Part shown: piece after piece, positions 16,475 through 26,579 of the stretch
How the letters are laid out: every line of letters begins with the position of its first letter
How positions within the stretch are numbered: position 1 is the first letter of the stretch
From: Anaerolineales bacterium
Lineage (GTDB): Bacteria > Chloroflexota > Anaerolineae > 4572-78 > J111
Assembly (NCBI GenBank): GCA_015075405.1
Contig: JABTUK010000002.1
Span: forward strand, 558,001-622,000
DNA length: 64,000 bases
Direction: 5' to 3'
Program-made: the position numbers and the translations under genes
The notes under the pieces: model-generated
Told to the model about the DNA's origin: nothing
Database searches by the model: none
What the model saw: the letters and a program-made list of their open reading frames with translations, nothing else

Positions 16475-17923
16475 CTAGCATTCAGGCGGCTGCCAGGTAG
16501 GGTGCTGGGCTTTCCATTGACTGACAATCCTTTCTAACTCAGTCACGGCGTCTTGCCAGGCGGCTTCAGGGTCTCGCCCGCCCAGGGTAATTTCCTGGAG
16601 CATCTTATCTATAATCCCCGGCGTACCAAAAACGGCGCTGCCCCAGGGAGGTACCACTTCTGAACGCGCAAAGCGCCCCTGGCGAATGGAGCCCATATTC
16701 ATGGCCGGGTGATTGGTGTAGGCAGCCCATTCATTGAACGAGCGCAGCCAGTCGGTATGGCGTCTGATATAAGGGGAATCATAAGCTACCGTCATGGCCT
16801 GGACTGACTTCAGCGGGGGAATCATATGACCAGGCACGGTCAGGTTATAGCGCAGCAAGCGGTCGCCGCTGAGCAGCCATTGCAAAAAAGCTTTGGCTTC
16901 GGCCTGGTGGCGAGTTCCGGCGGCAATAGCTAAGCGACTCCACACCCCCAGCGTGACCTTCTCCGGCCCCCAGGCCGGAAAAACTACGGTGACCTGGTCT
17001 TCCAATTCTGGGGCTTTGTCGGCAATGTTTGTTCCCAGGCGCCCGGCGTACATAGACATGGCGACTCGTCCCCGCAGAAAAGCCTCGATTTGTTCACTAT
17101 AGCCCCAGGTGGTAAAACCCGGCGGCGCATAACGAGCCAAGGCGGCCCACTTTTTGACGGCAGCCAGCACTTCGGGCTGACCAAAGGCCACCTGGCCGTC
17201 GCAGGTAAAATAGTCACCCCCGTTCTGCCACAGAAAGGTGGAAAAGTAGTTGACTGTCGCAATGTTCTGCCCGGCGGGTAAAGCAATTCCGTAAAGCTCG
17301 CCCTGGGTCAAGGTTTGGGCCGCCTCCAGCACCTGTTCATAGGTGGTGGGCAAGGGCAGTCTGGCTTTGTCCAGCAGGTCGGTGCGCACCCACAAACCAT
17401 AGACGCTGATGGCATAAGGGAGCGCATAGACCTGGCCGCGATGGGTAAAGAGGCTGCCGGCCACGTAATCGTCGGGGCCAATTTCCTTGACCACATCATC
17501 CAGGGGTAACAAGTAATTGGCTTCGACCCATTCGGTCATCAGGGTAGGTTCAATTTCAAAGATGCCCAGGTCGGCCCCGGAGGCCAGCGCGGTGAGCAGC
17601 CGCCGGCCGCGGGAGGCGGGCGAAGCCAGGACAATGTCAATCTCAACATCAGGATGAAGGCGTTGGTATTCGGTTACGAGGGATTTTAAGATGGCAATTT
17701 GGGCCGGGTCTGATTCGGTGGTAAAAAAAGGGATCACTTTGGGGCCGTAGGTTTCGCCGGGCAAGGGGGAGGCCAGGGGAGTAGGGGCGGCAGGTTGAGC
17801 CGGCGCATAACAACCAGCCAGAAAGGTTAGTCCACCGAACAGAAGCAGGCCAAACCAACGCCAGATTAAACGTTTGCCTACGAGCTTGAAGCGAGGATTA
17901 GCCGTCATGTCCCCATTGACCAT
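16475..17923 (-). CDS. ABC transporter substrate-binding lipoprotein, sugar type
   Basis: Extracellular solute-binding protein family 1, about 480 residues. The N-terminus has a basic stretch, a hydrophobic core and the lipobox FLAGC, so it is anchored outside the membrane. The start could be ATG at 17923 or at 17908; the TTG at 17941 is less likely. Binding-fold stretches such as LYGIALPAGQNIATVNYFSTFLW and FLQWLLSGDRLLRYN are typical. No permease or ATPase of sugar type is nearby. It lies just downstream of a two-component pair, so it may work as a periplasmic sensor partner. Confidence 0.82.
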   Translation of the reverse strand: MVNGDMTANPRFKLVGKRLIWRWFGLLLFGGLTFLAGCYAPAQPAAPTPLASPLPGETYGPKVIPFFTTESDPAQIAILKSLVTEYQRLHPDVEIDIVLASPASRGRRLLTALASGADLGIFEIEPTLMTEWVEANYLLPLDDVVKEIGPDDYVAGSLFTHRGQVYALPYAISVYGLWVRTDLLDKARLPLPTTYEQVLEAAQTLTQGELYGIALPAGQNIATVNYFSTFLWQNGGDYFTCDGQVAFGQPEVLAAVKKWAALARYAPPGFTTWGYSEQIEAFLRGRVAMSMYAGRLGTNIADKAPELEDQVTVVFPAWGPEKVTLGVWSRLAIAAGTRHQAEAKAFLQWLLSGDRLLRYNLTVPGHMIPPLKSVQAMTVAYDSPYIRRHTDWLRSFNEWAAYTNHPAMNMGSIRQGRFARSEVVPPWGSAVFGTPGIIDKMLQEITLGGRDPEAAWQDAVTELERIVSQWKAQHPTWQPPEC

Positions 17924-17991
17924 CTTCAGGAGTGACGGCAATTATATAACAGTTAATAGGCTAAGCCAAAAGCTGTTAGGGTTTGCAAGGA

Positions 17992-18660
17992 TTATTTTAC
18001 CAGGCCCAGGCGAATGGCCTTAACGGCGGCCTGGGTCCGGTCGGCGGCATTGAGTTTTTGGACAATGGTTTGTACATACCCCTTGACCGTGCCCGGACTG
18101 AGACCTAAGGCATGGCCAATAGCTTGATTGGTCAACCCTTCAACGAGCAGCCGCAGCACATCCATCTCGCGGGGGGTGAGCGGTTCCAGTAACGCGGTTT
18201 CGCCAGCTTCTAGCGGCTGGGTTTCGGCCAGATCCCGTAAGACCTGCTGCAAGAACTGTTGGTCAACCCGCGCCGCCCCGCTGGCGACGGCTCGTACTGT
18301 CGCCAGCAAGTCGTTGCGGGGAATGTCTTTTAACACAAAGCCGTCTGCCCCGGCGGCCAAGGCCCGCAGTAAAAAAGCGGTGTTGCGATAGGTAGTGACC
18401 ATAATGACCCGGCTAAGCACCTGCGCCTCTTTGAGGGCTTCCAGGGCGGCAATGCCATCCATATCCGGCATACGGATGTCCATTAAGACCACGTCGGGGC
18501 GCAAAGCCTTGACCTGGGCGACTGCTTCCTGGCCGCTACCGGCCTCGCCGATGATGGTCAAGTCGGGCGCGGTTAGCATACTGCGCAGACCCTCGCGGAC
18601 CATCGGATGGTCATCGGCAATGAGAATGGTGATTTTGGTTGCGGAGTCCGTCTTTGGCAT
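17992..18660 (-). CDS. NarL/LuxR-type response regulator
   Basis: 222 residues. Receiver domain with IADDHPMVREGL acidic pair, phospho-acceptor Asp in DVVLMDIRMPDMDG and the conserved Lys in VLKDIPRN; C-terminal LuxR helix-turn-helix LTPREMDVLRLLVEGLTNQAIGHALGLSPGTVK. A DNA-binding regulator driven by the kinase whose gene ends 4 bases upstream (18665). Confidence 0.95.
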   Translation of the reverse strand: MPKTDSATKITILIADDHPMVREGLRSMLTAPDLTIIGEAGSGQEAVAQVKALRPDVVLMDIRMPDMDGIAALEALKEAQVLSRVIMVTTYRNTAFLLRALAAGADGFVLKDIPRNDLLATVRAVASGAARVDQQFLQQVLRDLAETQPLEAGETALLEPLTPREMDVLRLLVEGLTNQAIGHALGLSPGTVKGYVQTIVQKLNAADRTQAAVKAIRLGLVK

Positions 18661-18664
18661 CTTC

Positions 18665-20935
18665 TCACCCCAGGGGAATACATACGCAAATTTTTGTGCC
18701 CTGGCCTGGCTGGCTGGTCACATGGCACTCACCGTTGAGCAAAGCAGCCCGTTCACGCATACCCACCAAGCCCAAATGTTGGCTTTCCTCTGGAATATCG
18801 GCCAGGTTAAACCCCCGTCCCCAATCCTGCACCTGGAGTCGAAGTTCCGTCTCATCGAATTGTAAGGCCACCCGAACCCGGCGGGTCGCGGCGTATTTAC
18901 GGGCATTGCTCAATGCCTCTTGGGCAATCCGAAAAATGGCGGTTTCCATGGCCGGCTCCAGTTTGACCTCGCCGGGAGGCGCGCTAAATTCAAGCTGCCA
19001 CTGCTCCCGTTGGCTCATCTCGGTGACGTAATGGCGCAGCCCACCCACCAGGCCGTAATCTTCCAGAGCCGTCGGCCGCAGTTCCGAAACAACTTGGCGC
19101 GCTTCGCCAATGGCCTCCTGGAGCCGGGCGCGAGCCAGGTTCAGTTCGGTGTGGGCCTGGCTCTCCAGATGATTGGAGAAAGAAGCCAGGGTATCCACAT
19201 GCATATTGGCGCTCAACAAAAGTTGGGTCAGGCCGTCGTGCAAATCCAGACCTATCAGGCGACGTTCCTCTTCCTGAACGTGAGCCAATTTGTGAGCCAG
19301 TGTTTGCAGCCGTACTTCCCGGTCGGCCAGGCTTTGGTAGAGCCGGGCATTTTCCAGGGCGATAGCGGCCTGGTCGGCCAGTAGGCCGAGCAGCCGCAGG
19401 GTATCATCACCCAGGGTATCGCGGTCGTCAAATGAGACGCTCAAGACCCCCAGTACTCGCTCGCCCAATGTAAGCGGCAGGCTGGCCGTCGCTTTGATGC
19501 CCCACTGGCGCATGTCGGGCGAGTTAAAAAGAGGGTGAGTATCCGCCTGATGCACTACCTGGGGTTGACCGGTGCGGGCGGCGGTAGCGGTAATACCATC
19601 GGGGCGTGGCTGTCGGAGCCGCCCCCGCCGGGTTTCATCCCGCCAGACGCTGGCGGCAAATTCCAGGGAGTCAACCGTGTCTACGCCGACAAAGATATGA
19701 ACTTCCATCGCCTCGACTAGAGTTAAGGCGCTGCTGACGATGGTATCGAGAACTTGGTCTGGATCGAGGGTGCGGGTCAATTGTAGGCTAATCTGGCGCA
19801 GCGCCTCCAATTCGGACAGGCTGGCCCTGAGGGCGCGCTCGCGGATGGCCAAGTCGCTCATCATAGCGTTAAAGCCAGAGGCCAGTTGGTTTAATTCATC
19901 CTGACCGGCCAGGCGCACCGGCTGGGTCAAATTGCCGGCGGCGACACGCTCGGCTCCTTGCAGCAGGGCCAGGATGCCGGTGTTCATCTGGCGCAGCAAA
20001 GGCCAGGTAACCACCCCGGCCAGGATAGAAACTGACAGCGCAAAAACCAGGCTGGCCGTGACCGCAAAATTGAGCGCTGTTTGAAGTTGCTGCCGGGCCG
20101 CGGCCAGATTGCGGGCCGCCTGGGGTTGAATTTGCCCCACCAACACTTCCTCGCCGGCGCGAAACAAGATAGCAGCAAAAGAAGCAAAGAGAACCTGTTG
20201 TTGGTTGCGGGCGCTGATGAGGCGTAAGCCGGAGGCTTCGGCCTTATCAAAGAGCTGGTCAATCTGTTCGGCCCATGCTTGTTCTTGAGGTGTGCCGGCC
20301 AAAGCCTGGAATTGGGCCAGATAATGACGAAAGCCGACAACGGCCTCACTGAACCGCACGGGTTCGGTTTCGGCGGACGCGGTCAGGTAAGAGGCGACGG
20401 CCAGAAACAACTCGCGCACCTGGTTGTGCATACCGCTCACGGCTTCCTGATAAGCCGCCTGATCGAGGTGCGCCACGCGGACGGGGCCGGTTAACAGCCC
20501 ATTGAGCCTGGCCTGAGCTGTCTCTAAATCCGCCAGGTCGTCTGTCTGGCTATCTCGTAACTGGATCAGCGTCTGGCCGATTTCAGCCGCTTGTTGATGG
20601 CTGACTTTTAACATGGCCGCCCAAGCCTGTTCCTGCTCGGTTGAGGTCTGAGCCTGATAATTGGTTACATCTTGCTCAAACTCGTGTAACTGGTTCTCAA
20701 ATTGGCGGGCAAACCCCGCTTCACCCTCCATAATATAGCGGTACAAGGCCGCCTCCGCATCGCGCAGCCGAGCCTGCATTTGGATAGCGACAAGCTGCTG
20801 ATTAATGCCCACCTCTTCAATCGTTTGCAGGGCGGTGGTGATGGTACGAGCCAAGTAACCCAGGGCCAACAAATTGACCACCAAGGCCAGGCCCAAAAAA
20901 ACGACCAGGAGCAGTAATTTCATCCTGATGCGCAT
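18665..20935 (-). CDS. NarX-like membrane histidine kinase with HAMP and GAF domains
   Basis: 756 residues. An N-terminal membrane segment (LLLLVVFLGLALVVNLLALGYL), a long helical sensor region (about 35-280), a second membrane segment (VTASLVFALSVSILAGVVTWPLL), HAMP, GAF (about 390-545), HisKA_3 with EEERRLIGLDLHDGLTQLLL, and HATPase_c with LVGMRERAALLNGE. It pairs with the NarL-type regulator at 17992-18660, four bases downstream. The signal is unknown; the downstream binding lipoprotein may contribute. Confidence 0.93.
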   Translation of the reverse strand: MRIRMKLLLLVVFLGLALVVNLLALGYLARTITTALQTIEEVGINQQLVAIQMQARLRDAEAALYRYIMEGEAGFARQFENQLHEFEQDVTNYQAQTSTEQEQAWAAMLKVSHQQAAEIGQTLIQLRDSQTDDLADLETAQARLNGLLTGPVRVAHLDQAAYQEAVSGMHNQVRELFLAVASYLTASAETEPVRFSEAVVGFRHYLAQFQALAGTPQEQAWAEQIDQLFDKAEASGLRLISARNQQQVLFASFAAILFRAGEEVLVGQIQPQAARNLAAARQQLQTALNFAVTASLVFALSVSILAGVVTWPLLRQMNTGILALLQGAERVAAGNLTQPVRLAGQDELNQLASGFNAMMSDLAIRERALRASLSELEALRQISLQLTRTLDPDQVLDTIVSSALTLVEAMEVHIFVGVDTVDSLEFAASVWRDETRRGRLRQPRPDGITATAARTGQPQVVHQADTHPLFNSPDMRQWGIKATASLPLTLGERVLGVLSVSFDDRDTLGDDTLRLLGLLADQAAIALENARLYQSLADREVRLQTLAHKLAHVQEEERRLIGLDLHDGLTQLLLSANMHVDTLASFSNHLESQAHTELNLARARLQEAIGEARQVVSELRPTALEDYGLVGGLRHYVTEMSQREQWQLEFSAPPGEVKLEPAMETAIFRIAQEALSNARKYAATRRVRVALQFDETELRLQVQDWGRGFNLADIPEESQHLGLVGMRERAALLNGECHVTSQPGQGTKICVCIPLG

Positions 20936-21000
20936 ATATCTACCATCCCCAGCGTAAGATTTAGTTTAATGCAGTTCCAAGATTTAAATTAAGTCAAACG

Positions 21001-21054
21001 TGTTGCGTGTTGCGTCTTGTTTAAAAAACGGAAGACGCAACACGCAAGATGAAT
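21001..21054. repeat. Tandem-repeat hairpin (TTGCGTGTTGCGTC)
   Basis: TTGCGTGTTGCGTCTT is exactly complementary to AAGACGCAACACGCAA, with a GTTTAAAAAACGG loop. Between the CoA-transferase stop and the kinase start. Confidence 0.7.
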
Positions 21055-21104
21055 AATACGCCAATTTACAGTATCATCAAAACAGATGCCAATCAGGACT
21101 ACTT

Positions 21105-22289
21105 TTAGATAATGCCCCCTTCGGACAGACGGGCCAACTCCAGCGCCGATAGCCCTAGCTCCTCCCCATAAATCGCCTGGTTGTCTGCGCCCAGGTCTGG
21201 CCCGCTCCAGCGAATTTGGCCAGGCGTGGCCGACAGGTGGGGTACGACTTGGTGCATCCGCACCGTGCCCTGGTCATCGGTCAGGTCAAGGGTCAACCCT
21301 CTGTCCTGCCAATGGGGATCACGCTCGATGTCGGCAATGTTTTGGATGAGGACAGCGGTCAGTTTGTGGGCGTCTATGATTTGTTGATTTTCGGCCAGGG
21401 TACGAGTGGCAATAACCTCGGCGATAATTTCGTTGAGTTCGACTCCATGTTGCACCCGCGCTTCATTGGTGGCAAAGCGTTCATCGGCCAGCAAATGCCC
21501 CAGGCCGTAAGCTGTCAAAAAACGTTGAGCCATCAACGGCGTCGCGCCGCTCACCGCCAACCAGTGACCATCTCTGGTTTGAAAAGCGCCTCGCGGGGCC
21601 GACATGTGGGTTCGATTGCCAGCGCGAGCAGGAACTTTGCCCAACGCCTGGTACTCCGCCGCCAGCGGTCCCAGCACCGAAAAGACCGACTCGAACAGGC
21701 TGACGTCAATGCTTTGACCGGGACCATCGTGTACTTTTTGATGATACAGGGCAAACATCAGCCCATTGCAGGCGTAGAGCGCGGCATAAGTATCGGCCAG
21801 AGGGTAGGGAGGTAGAACGGGTGGGCCATCAGGCTCACCGGTCATAGCGGCCAACCCGCTGGAAGCCTCGGCCAGAGTGCCAAAGCCGGGCCAGGCGCGT
21901 TTGGGGCCGGTTTGTCCCCAACCGGAGATATGGACGACGATCAACTTGGGCTGCCATTGGCGCAGCGTCTCATCCCCCAGGCCCCACGCCTCCAATGTGC
22001 CCGGCACCAGCGACTCCAGCAGCACGTCAAAACGGGCCACAAGCTGCCGGAACAACTGTTGACCTTCCTCAGCCTTCAAATTCAGGGTAATGCTGCGTTT
22101 GTTGCGCCCATAAACGCGCCACCAGAACGATTGCCCGCCGGCCTTCCACTGCCGCAGCGGGTCACCCACACCGGGCTGTTCCACCTTAACAACTTCGGCC
22201 CCAAAATCGGCCAGCAGCATGCCCAATAATCCCCCTGCCGCCAGGCGGGTCAAATCAAGAATGCGGACACCCTTTAAGGGGCTATTCAT
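21105..22289 (-). CDS. CaiB/BaiF (class III) CoA-transferase
   Basis: 394 residues of the family III CoA-transferases, which move CoA between organic acids. MNSPLKGVRILDLTRLAAGG at the start and the catalytic Asp in PLADTYAALYACNG match formyl-CoA transferase and carnitine CoA-transferase. It starts directly on the ABC ATPase stop (TAGATG, no gap), so the two are translationally linked and the imported compound is probably a carboxylic acid activated as a CoA ester. The exact acid cannot be told. Confidence 0.92.
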   Translation of the reverse strand: MNSPLKGVRILDLTRLAAGGLLGMLLADFGAEVVKVEQPGVGDPLRQWKAGGQSFWWRVYGRNKRSITLNLKAEEGQQLFRQLVARFDVLLESLVPGTLEAWGLGDETLRQWQPKLIVVHISGWGQTGPKRAWPGFGTLAEASSGLAAMTGEPDGPPVLPPYPLADTYAALYACNGLMFALYHQKVHDGPGQSIDVSLFESVFSVLGPLAAEYQALGKVPARAGNRTHMSAPRGAFQTRDGHWLAVSGATPLMAQRFLTAYGLGHLLADERFATNEARVQHGVELNEIIAEVIATRTLAENQQIIDAHKLTAVLIQNIADIERDPHWQDRGLTLDLTDDQGTVRMHQVVPHLSATPGQIRWSGPDLGADNQAIYGEELGLSALELARLSEGGII

Positions 22290-23414
22290 CTATTCCGGTA
22301 CCAGAAACAAGGAATCGGGTGGCAGGTGCAGCCGTAGATGGTGGTCCGGCGCGGCGTCGAGGGTCTCCAGCCGCAGGGTGCCTACCGGCGTCTCAACCAT
22401 ATGCAGCCAGCGCGCCCCCTCGTAAGCCGACTCGGCCACCTTCACGTCGAAGGTGTTGTCGGACGGGCCATTGCCATCATGGACCACCTGCACCCGCTCG
22501 GAGCGGATGGCGACTGTGACCGGCACATTGGGCGACCAATCATGCACGGCGTTACGCGGACCACGATCGGCCCGCAGTTTTACCTCGCCAATCTGAGGCA
22601 ACCGCACACGCGCCCACTCGCCCGACCGCTCGACCAACGAGCCGGTCAGGAATGAGGTCGCCCCGATAAATTCGGCCACAAAACGGGAGGCCGGGTTTTC
22701 GTACACTTCGGTGGGTGGGGCATACTGCACCAGCTTCCCCTGGGAGATGACGGCAATCATGTCCGACATCGCCAGGGCCTCGGCCTGGTCGTGGGTGACG
22801 TAAACGGTGGTGATACCGAGGCGCTTTTGAATACCGCGGAGCCAGACCCTGGCCTGCTCGCGCACTTTGGCATCCAGGTTCGACAGCGGTTCATCCAGCA
22901 GTAGCAAGGGCGGTTCGGTGACGACGGCTCGGGCCAGGGCTACGCGCTGCTGTTGGCCGCCGGAAAGTTGAAACGGATAGCGGTCGCCAAACTTGCCCAG
23001 GCCAACCAGCTCTAAGATTTCGGACACCCGGCGTTTGATTTCCGGGGCCGGTGTTTTGTGGAGGCGCATACTAAAGGCCACATTGTCATGGACGGTCATG
23101 TGGGGCCATAAGGCATACGACTGAAAGACCATGCCCAGCCCGCGCTCCTCCGGCCTCAAATTGAGTTTGCGCGAGGTGTCGGTCATCACGAAATCACCCA
23201 CCCGAATCAGACCCTCATCGGGGCTTTCCAGGCCGGCAATACAATTGAGCGTAGTCGTTTTGCCACAGCCGGACGGCCCCAAAAAGCTGACCATCTGGCC
23301 CGGCTGAACGGTGAGCGAAATGTCGTCAATGGCTTTGACGTGCCCTCCAAAAATTTTGGTCAGATGTTCAATCACCAAACCCACCGGCTGGCGTTTTGAT
23401 TTGTCTGTTGTCAT
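22290..23414 (-). CDS. ABC importer ATPase, ferric/polyamine (PotA/FbpC) type
   Basis: 374 residues from the ATG at 23414, 8 bases after an AAAGGGG site; the upstream TTG is rejected. Walker A GPSGCGKTT, Q-loop, signature LSGGQQQRVALARA, Walker B LLLLDEPLSNLD and H-loop VYVTHDQAEAL are all present, plus a C-terminal TOBE domain (about 285-370). It energises the importer with the permease and binding protein encoded upstream. Confidence 0.95.
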   Translation of the reverse strand: MTTDKSKRQPVGLVIEHLTKIFGGHVKAIDDISLTVQPGQMVSFLGPSGCGKTTTLNCIAGLESPDEGLIRVGDFVMTDTSRKLNLRPEERGLGMVFQSYALWPHMTVHDNVAFSMRLHKTPAPEIKRRVSEILELVGLGKFGDRYPFQLSGGQQQRVALARAVVTEPPLLLLDEPLSNLDAKVREQARVWLRGIQKRLGITTVYVTHDQAEALAMSDMIAVISQGKLVQYAPPTEVYENPASRFVAEFIGATSFLTGSLVERSGEWARVRLPQIGEVKLRADRGPRNAVHDWSPNVPVTVAIRSERVQVVHDGNGPSDNTFDVKVAESAYEGARWLHMVETPVGTLRLETLDAAPDHHLRLHLPPDSLFLVPE

Positions 23415-23454
23415 AGGTGTTACCCCTTTAGGCAATTCAAGATTTGAATCACTG

Positions 23455-23500
23455 TCTGCGTGATGCGTGAAACTTTACGCATCACGCATCACGAGATTGG
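23455..23500. repeat. Tandem-repeat hairpin (GCGTGATGCGTGA)
   Basis: TGCGTGATGCGTGAAA faces TACGCATCACGCATCACG. Between the permease and ATPase genes of one operon. Confidence 0.65.
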
Positions 23501-23513
23501 CTAACTATTAGTC

Positions 23514-25244
23514 CTACTCCCGTAATTTTACATTTGGAATGCGGCTGCTGAGCCACATCACGATAGCAATAATGATAAGCTGGACTACGGCCAGAGCGGC
23601 CACCGGCCCCGGTCCACCTTGCGCCCACACTTCCAGCATAGTAGTGCCGATCACCTGAGACCCACGAGCAAAAAGAAAGAGGGCCACCGAATATTCCTTG
23701 AGGAAGGTGATAAACAACAGCAAATAGGTTGCAATAAGCGCCGGTCGCAACAACGGCAGGAGGATGTGGCGAATTACCTCGCGCCAGCTTGCGCCGCTCA
23801 CCCGCGCGGCGCGGTCCAACTCGTCGGAAATTTGCAAAATGGAGGGGCTGACCGAGCTAAAGCCCAGCGGTAGGTAGCGCATACAATAGGCGATGATTAG
23901 AATCCAAACGGTGTTGCGCAACCAGCCGGCAGCCGGGATTGACAGCAAGGCCCACAGAAAGCCAATGCCGATGACTGTGCCGGGAAAGGCGCGCGGATAC
24001 AGGGCCAGGTATTTTACCAGCCCACGCAACGGAAACGCCGAGCGATAGGCCAGCAGGGCGCACATGGCCATGAAGAAGGTGGCGATCAAGCCGCCGATGG
24101 TGGCGATAAACAAACTGTTGACGATGGCCAGGCGGTAGGTCTCGAACTCGAAGGCCTGTTGGAAATTGCTGAGGGTGAGCAAGGTGAACGGGTTGACCAA
24201 CGGACTGAGAAACGGGGTGAACGCCTGGAGGATGATACCTGCCAGCGGGACCAGGATGGTCAACACTACAAACAACCCGACCAGAATGGCAGCGGGCCAG
24301 CGCAACCCACCGAGCGACAACTGCCGCGCCCGCGATACCTTACCGCCTACCGTCACAAAGCGCCGCTCTTGCCGGGTGAGGCGGTTCTGCAACATCACCA
24401 GCAGTGTCACAAAGGCCACGATAAGCAGGGCCACCACGGCCAGCATGCCGTAATCGGTTTCGCCGCTCTGGATGGCGGTGCGATACAAAAATGTCGAAAG
24501 CACGTCAATCCGGTTCTTCTCACCCAGCACCAGCGGAATGGAGAGCAGTTCGATCCCGGCCACCAGGGTCAACAGCACCGAATACAAAATGGCCGGCCGG
24601 ATGAGGGGGATGGTAATCAGCATGAGCACCTGTAGCGGTTTTGCGCCACCAATGCGCGCCGCGTTTTCAAGCTGCGGGTCGGCCAGCCGCAGCGACGACG
24701 AGCAGTACAAATAGGTCAGCGGCATAAAGTACAGCGCAGAAACAAAAATCATCCCGCCCATCGAATACAAGTTCCACACCGGCAGCCCCAGGCTGCGCGC
24801 CCCAACGGTGATGAAACCCTGCGGTCCGTACATCACCGCCCAGGCGAAGGCCAGAATGAGCGCAGAAACGTAATACGGTACCGTAACCAACCAGGAGATC
24901 AGCCCTCGACCGGGGATGTCGGTGCGGGTCAATAACACGGCCAAAAGGATACCCATCAATGAGGCCACCAGGGTGCTGCCGAGCATAAAGATGGCCGTGT
25001 TGCCAATGATGCTCCAGATGCCAGGGTTAGTTACTACGCGGAAATAGTTATTGAGGCTGAGCGCCTGACCGGCTTCGTACAATGGCTGGCGCAGAAAGCT
25101 TTGGTAAATGATCGGCCAGGTAGGGAACAAGACCAGCAGGGCGACCAGGACCGTCACCACCCACTGCACCGCCCGATCCCCCAGCCGGGAGTAAACGTTG
25201 ACGCCTCGCGTCGCCTCTTTTTTGGTTTGTGCCAGAGTTGTCAT
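23514..25244 (-). CDS. ABC importer permease, fused two-domain FbpB/AfuB type
   Basis: 576 residues with about twelve membrane spans and two BPD_transp_1 domains: the first with the EAA loop ENAARIGGAKPLQVLMLITIPL (about 200-220), the second with LDRAARVSGASWREVIRHILLPLL (about 480-505). Such fused permeases carry Fe3+, polyamines, 2-aminoethylphosphonate or small organic anions. It belongs to the operon binding protein-permease-ATPase-CoA-transferase. Confidence 0.93.
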   Translation of the reverse strand: MTTLAQTKKEATRGVNVYSRLGDRAVQWVVTVLVALLVLFPTWPIIYQSFLRQPLYEAGQALSLNNYFRVVTNPGIWSIIGNTAIFMLGSTLVASLMGILLAVLLTRTDIPGRGLISWLVTVPYYVSALILAFAWAVMYGPQGFITVGARSLGLPVWNLYSMGGMIFVSALYFMPLTYLYCSSSLRLADPQLENAARIGGAKPLQVLMLITIPLIRPAILYSVLLTLVAGIELLSIPLVLGEKNRIDVLSTFLYRTAIQSGETDYGMLAVVALLIVAFVTLLVMLQNRLTRQERRFVTVGGKVSRARQLSLGGLRWPAAILVGLFVVLTILVPLAGIILQAFTPFLSPLVNPFTLLTLSNFQQAFEFETYRLAIVNSLFIATIGGLIATFFMAMCALLAYRSAFPLRGLVKYLALYPRAFPGTVIGIGFLWALLSIPAAGWLRNTVWILIIAYCMRYLPLGFSSVSPSILQISDELDRAARVSGASWREVIRHILLPLLRPALIATYLLLFITFLKEYSVALFLFARGSQVIGTTMLEVWAQGGPGPVAALAVVQLIIIAIVMWLSSRIPNVKLRE

Positions 25245-25254
25245 GAGAAACTCT

Positions 25255-25345
25255 CCATGAAAAAGGAACTCATTGGAACTTAAAGGAACTCATAGGATCT
25301 TCAAGTTCCCACGAGTTCCCTTGAGTTCCTACCAACTTTAAAGAA
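25255..25345. repeat. Tandem-repeat hairpin (GGAACTCA units)
   Basis: GGAACTCATTGGAACTTAAAGGAACTCATAGG faces repeated AGTTCCCACGAGTTCCCTTGAG. A related array lies at 40595-40655. Confidence 0.6.
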
Positions 25346-25379
25346 GCCTGGTTAGGGCGATACCTCCTAATCGAGACAC

Positions 25380-26579
25380 CTACTGTGTGAGTTGAAGCGC
25401 CTTTTGCCAGCGGGCGATAAATTCATCGTGCTTGGCCTGGTCGGCTATGTCGGCTTCGGGACGGGAGAAGATCAGGTTTTGATCGCCGCCAACGGCTTTG
25501 CTCACCTGGGCCAGATGCAGCGGGGCCTGGTCGGCCACATCAGCACGGTAGGCAGTTAGTCCTCCCTTTGAGAAGGCAAGCTGGCCTTCGGACGAAAGGA
25601 TGTAGTCGAGCAATAATTTAGCGGAGTTCGGGCTGGTCGCGTTCTTGGTTACGGCCATGCCGCGTACTACCACCAGCTGCGCGTCTGGCACAAAGGCATA
25701 GTCGAGCAACTGCCCCGCCTCGGCCAGGCGCGGCTGGACCGTAATATTTGACACGAAGTAGCCCAAGACTGCCTCGCCCGACAGCACCGCGTCAATCATC
25801 TTGCCGCCAGAAGTGAGGATTGTCGGCTTGGTCGAACCAATGACTTCGAGTGTTTTCCAGCCCTCGTCGCCCTTGGCTTTGGTGTAGTACCAGTTCAAGC
25901 CGTAGCCAAAGCCCTCGCCAGCGGCATCATAACTGACCAGCTTGCCCGCGAATTTGTCCGGCTCGGCCTCGATCATGCTGACCAGTTCGGCCATCGTTTT
26001 AGGCGGTTCGGGCAAGAGCGCCTTGTTCCAGACAAAGACCATCGGATCGGTCGAGACAGCATACACCCCTTTATCAATTTTACCCAGCTCCGGGATGTTG
26101 GCGTCTTCCACCGACACGTAGGGCTGCACCTCACCTTTCTGCGCAAATTTAACCCAGCCATCGGGAGCAGCGGTGATGATCATATCGCCGGTGCGGGCCT
26201 TGCCGGCCGACTCGGTGTAGTAACGCTCAAACACTTCATACGCGCCCAGATCGGCGGTGGAGACTTCGATCCAGGGATACTTGGCCTTGAACCCTTCGAG
26301 GACAGGGGCCCAGTTCTTCTCGCTCATGATCGAATACACCAACAAGCCGTCTTTCTCATTCTTTGAATCTTCGATAATTTTGTTGTACTCAGCCGACACT
26401 GAGGCGCTGCTATCCGCAGCCGGCTCTTCAGCAGCACTGGCTTCGGCGGGAGCCTGGGCGGGCTGTTCAACCGGCGCGGCTGGCGCTGCCACTGAAGCGC
26501 AGCCGGCCAATAACAGGCTCAGCAGCAAACAGATGCCTAAAAATATAACGGGCTTGTTTCTTGGGATAGCTAACATCAT
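25380..26579 (-). CDS. ABC importer substrate-binding lipoprotein, Fe3+/phosphonate-type
   Basis: 399 residues from the ATG at 26579 with AAGGAGG just upstream. It has a signal with the lipobox LLLAGC (Cys about residue 27), then an Ala/Pro/Glu-rich linker, then a family 1/6-like binding fold (YNKIIEDSKNEKDGLLVYSIMSEKNWAPVLEGFKAKYP). The N-terminal GLLVYS...W..VL..F...YP pattern is typical of ferric and aminoethylphosphonate binding proteins. It feeds the permease encoded downstream. Confidence 0.9.
   Translation of the reverse strand: MMLAIPRNKPVIFLGICLLLSLLLAGCASVAAPAAPVEQPAQAPAEASAAEEPAADSSASVSAEYNKIIEDSKNEKDGLLVYSIMSEKNWAPVLEGFKAKYPWIEVSTADLGAYEVFERYYTESAGKARTGDMIITAAPDGWVKFAQKGEVQPYVSVEDANIPELGKIDKGVYAVSTDPMVFVWNKALLPEPPKTMAELVSMIEAEPDKFAGKLVSYDAAGEGFGYGLNWYYTKAKGDEGWKTLEVIGSTKPTILTSGGKMIDAVLSGEAVLGYFVSNITVQPRLAEAGQLLDYAFVPDAQLVVVRGMAVTKNATSPNSAKLLLDYILSSEGQLAFSKGGLTAYRADVADQAPLHLAQVSKAVGGDQNLIFSRPEADIADQAKHDEFIARWQKALQLTQ

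Noticed and set aside
23514..26579. Ferric iron importer naming for the ABC operon
   Set aside because: The family also carries phosphonates, polyamines and organic anions, and the linked CoA-transferase and GntR point away from iron.
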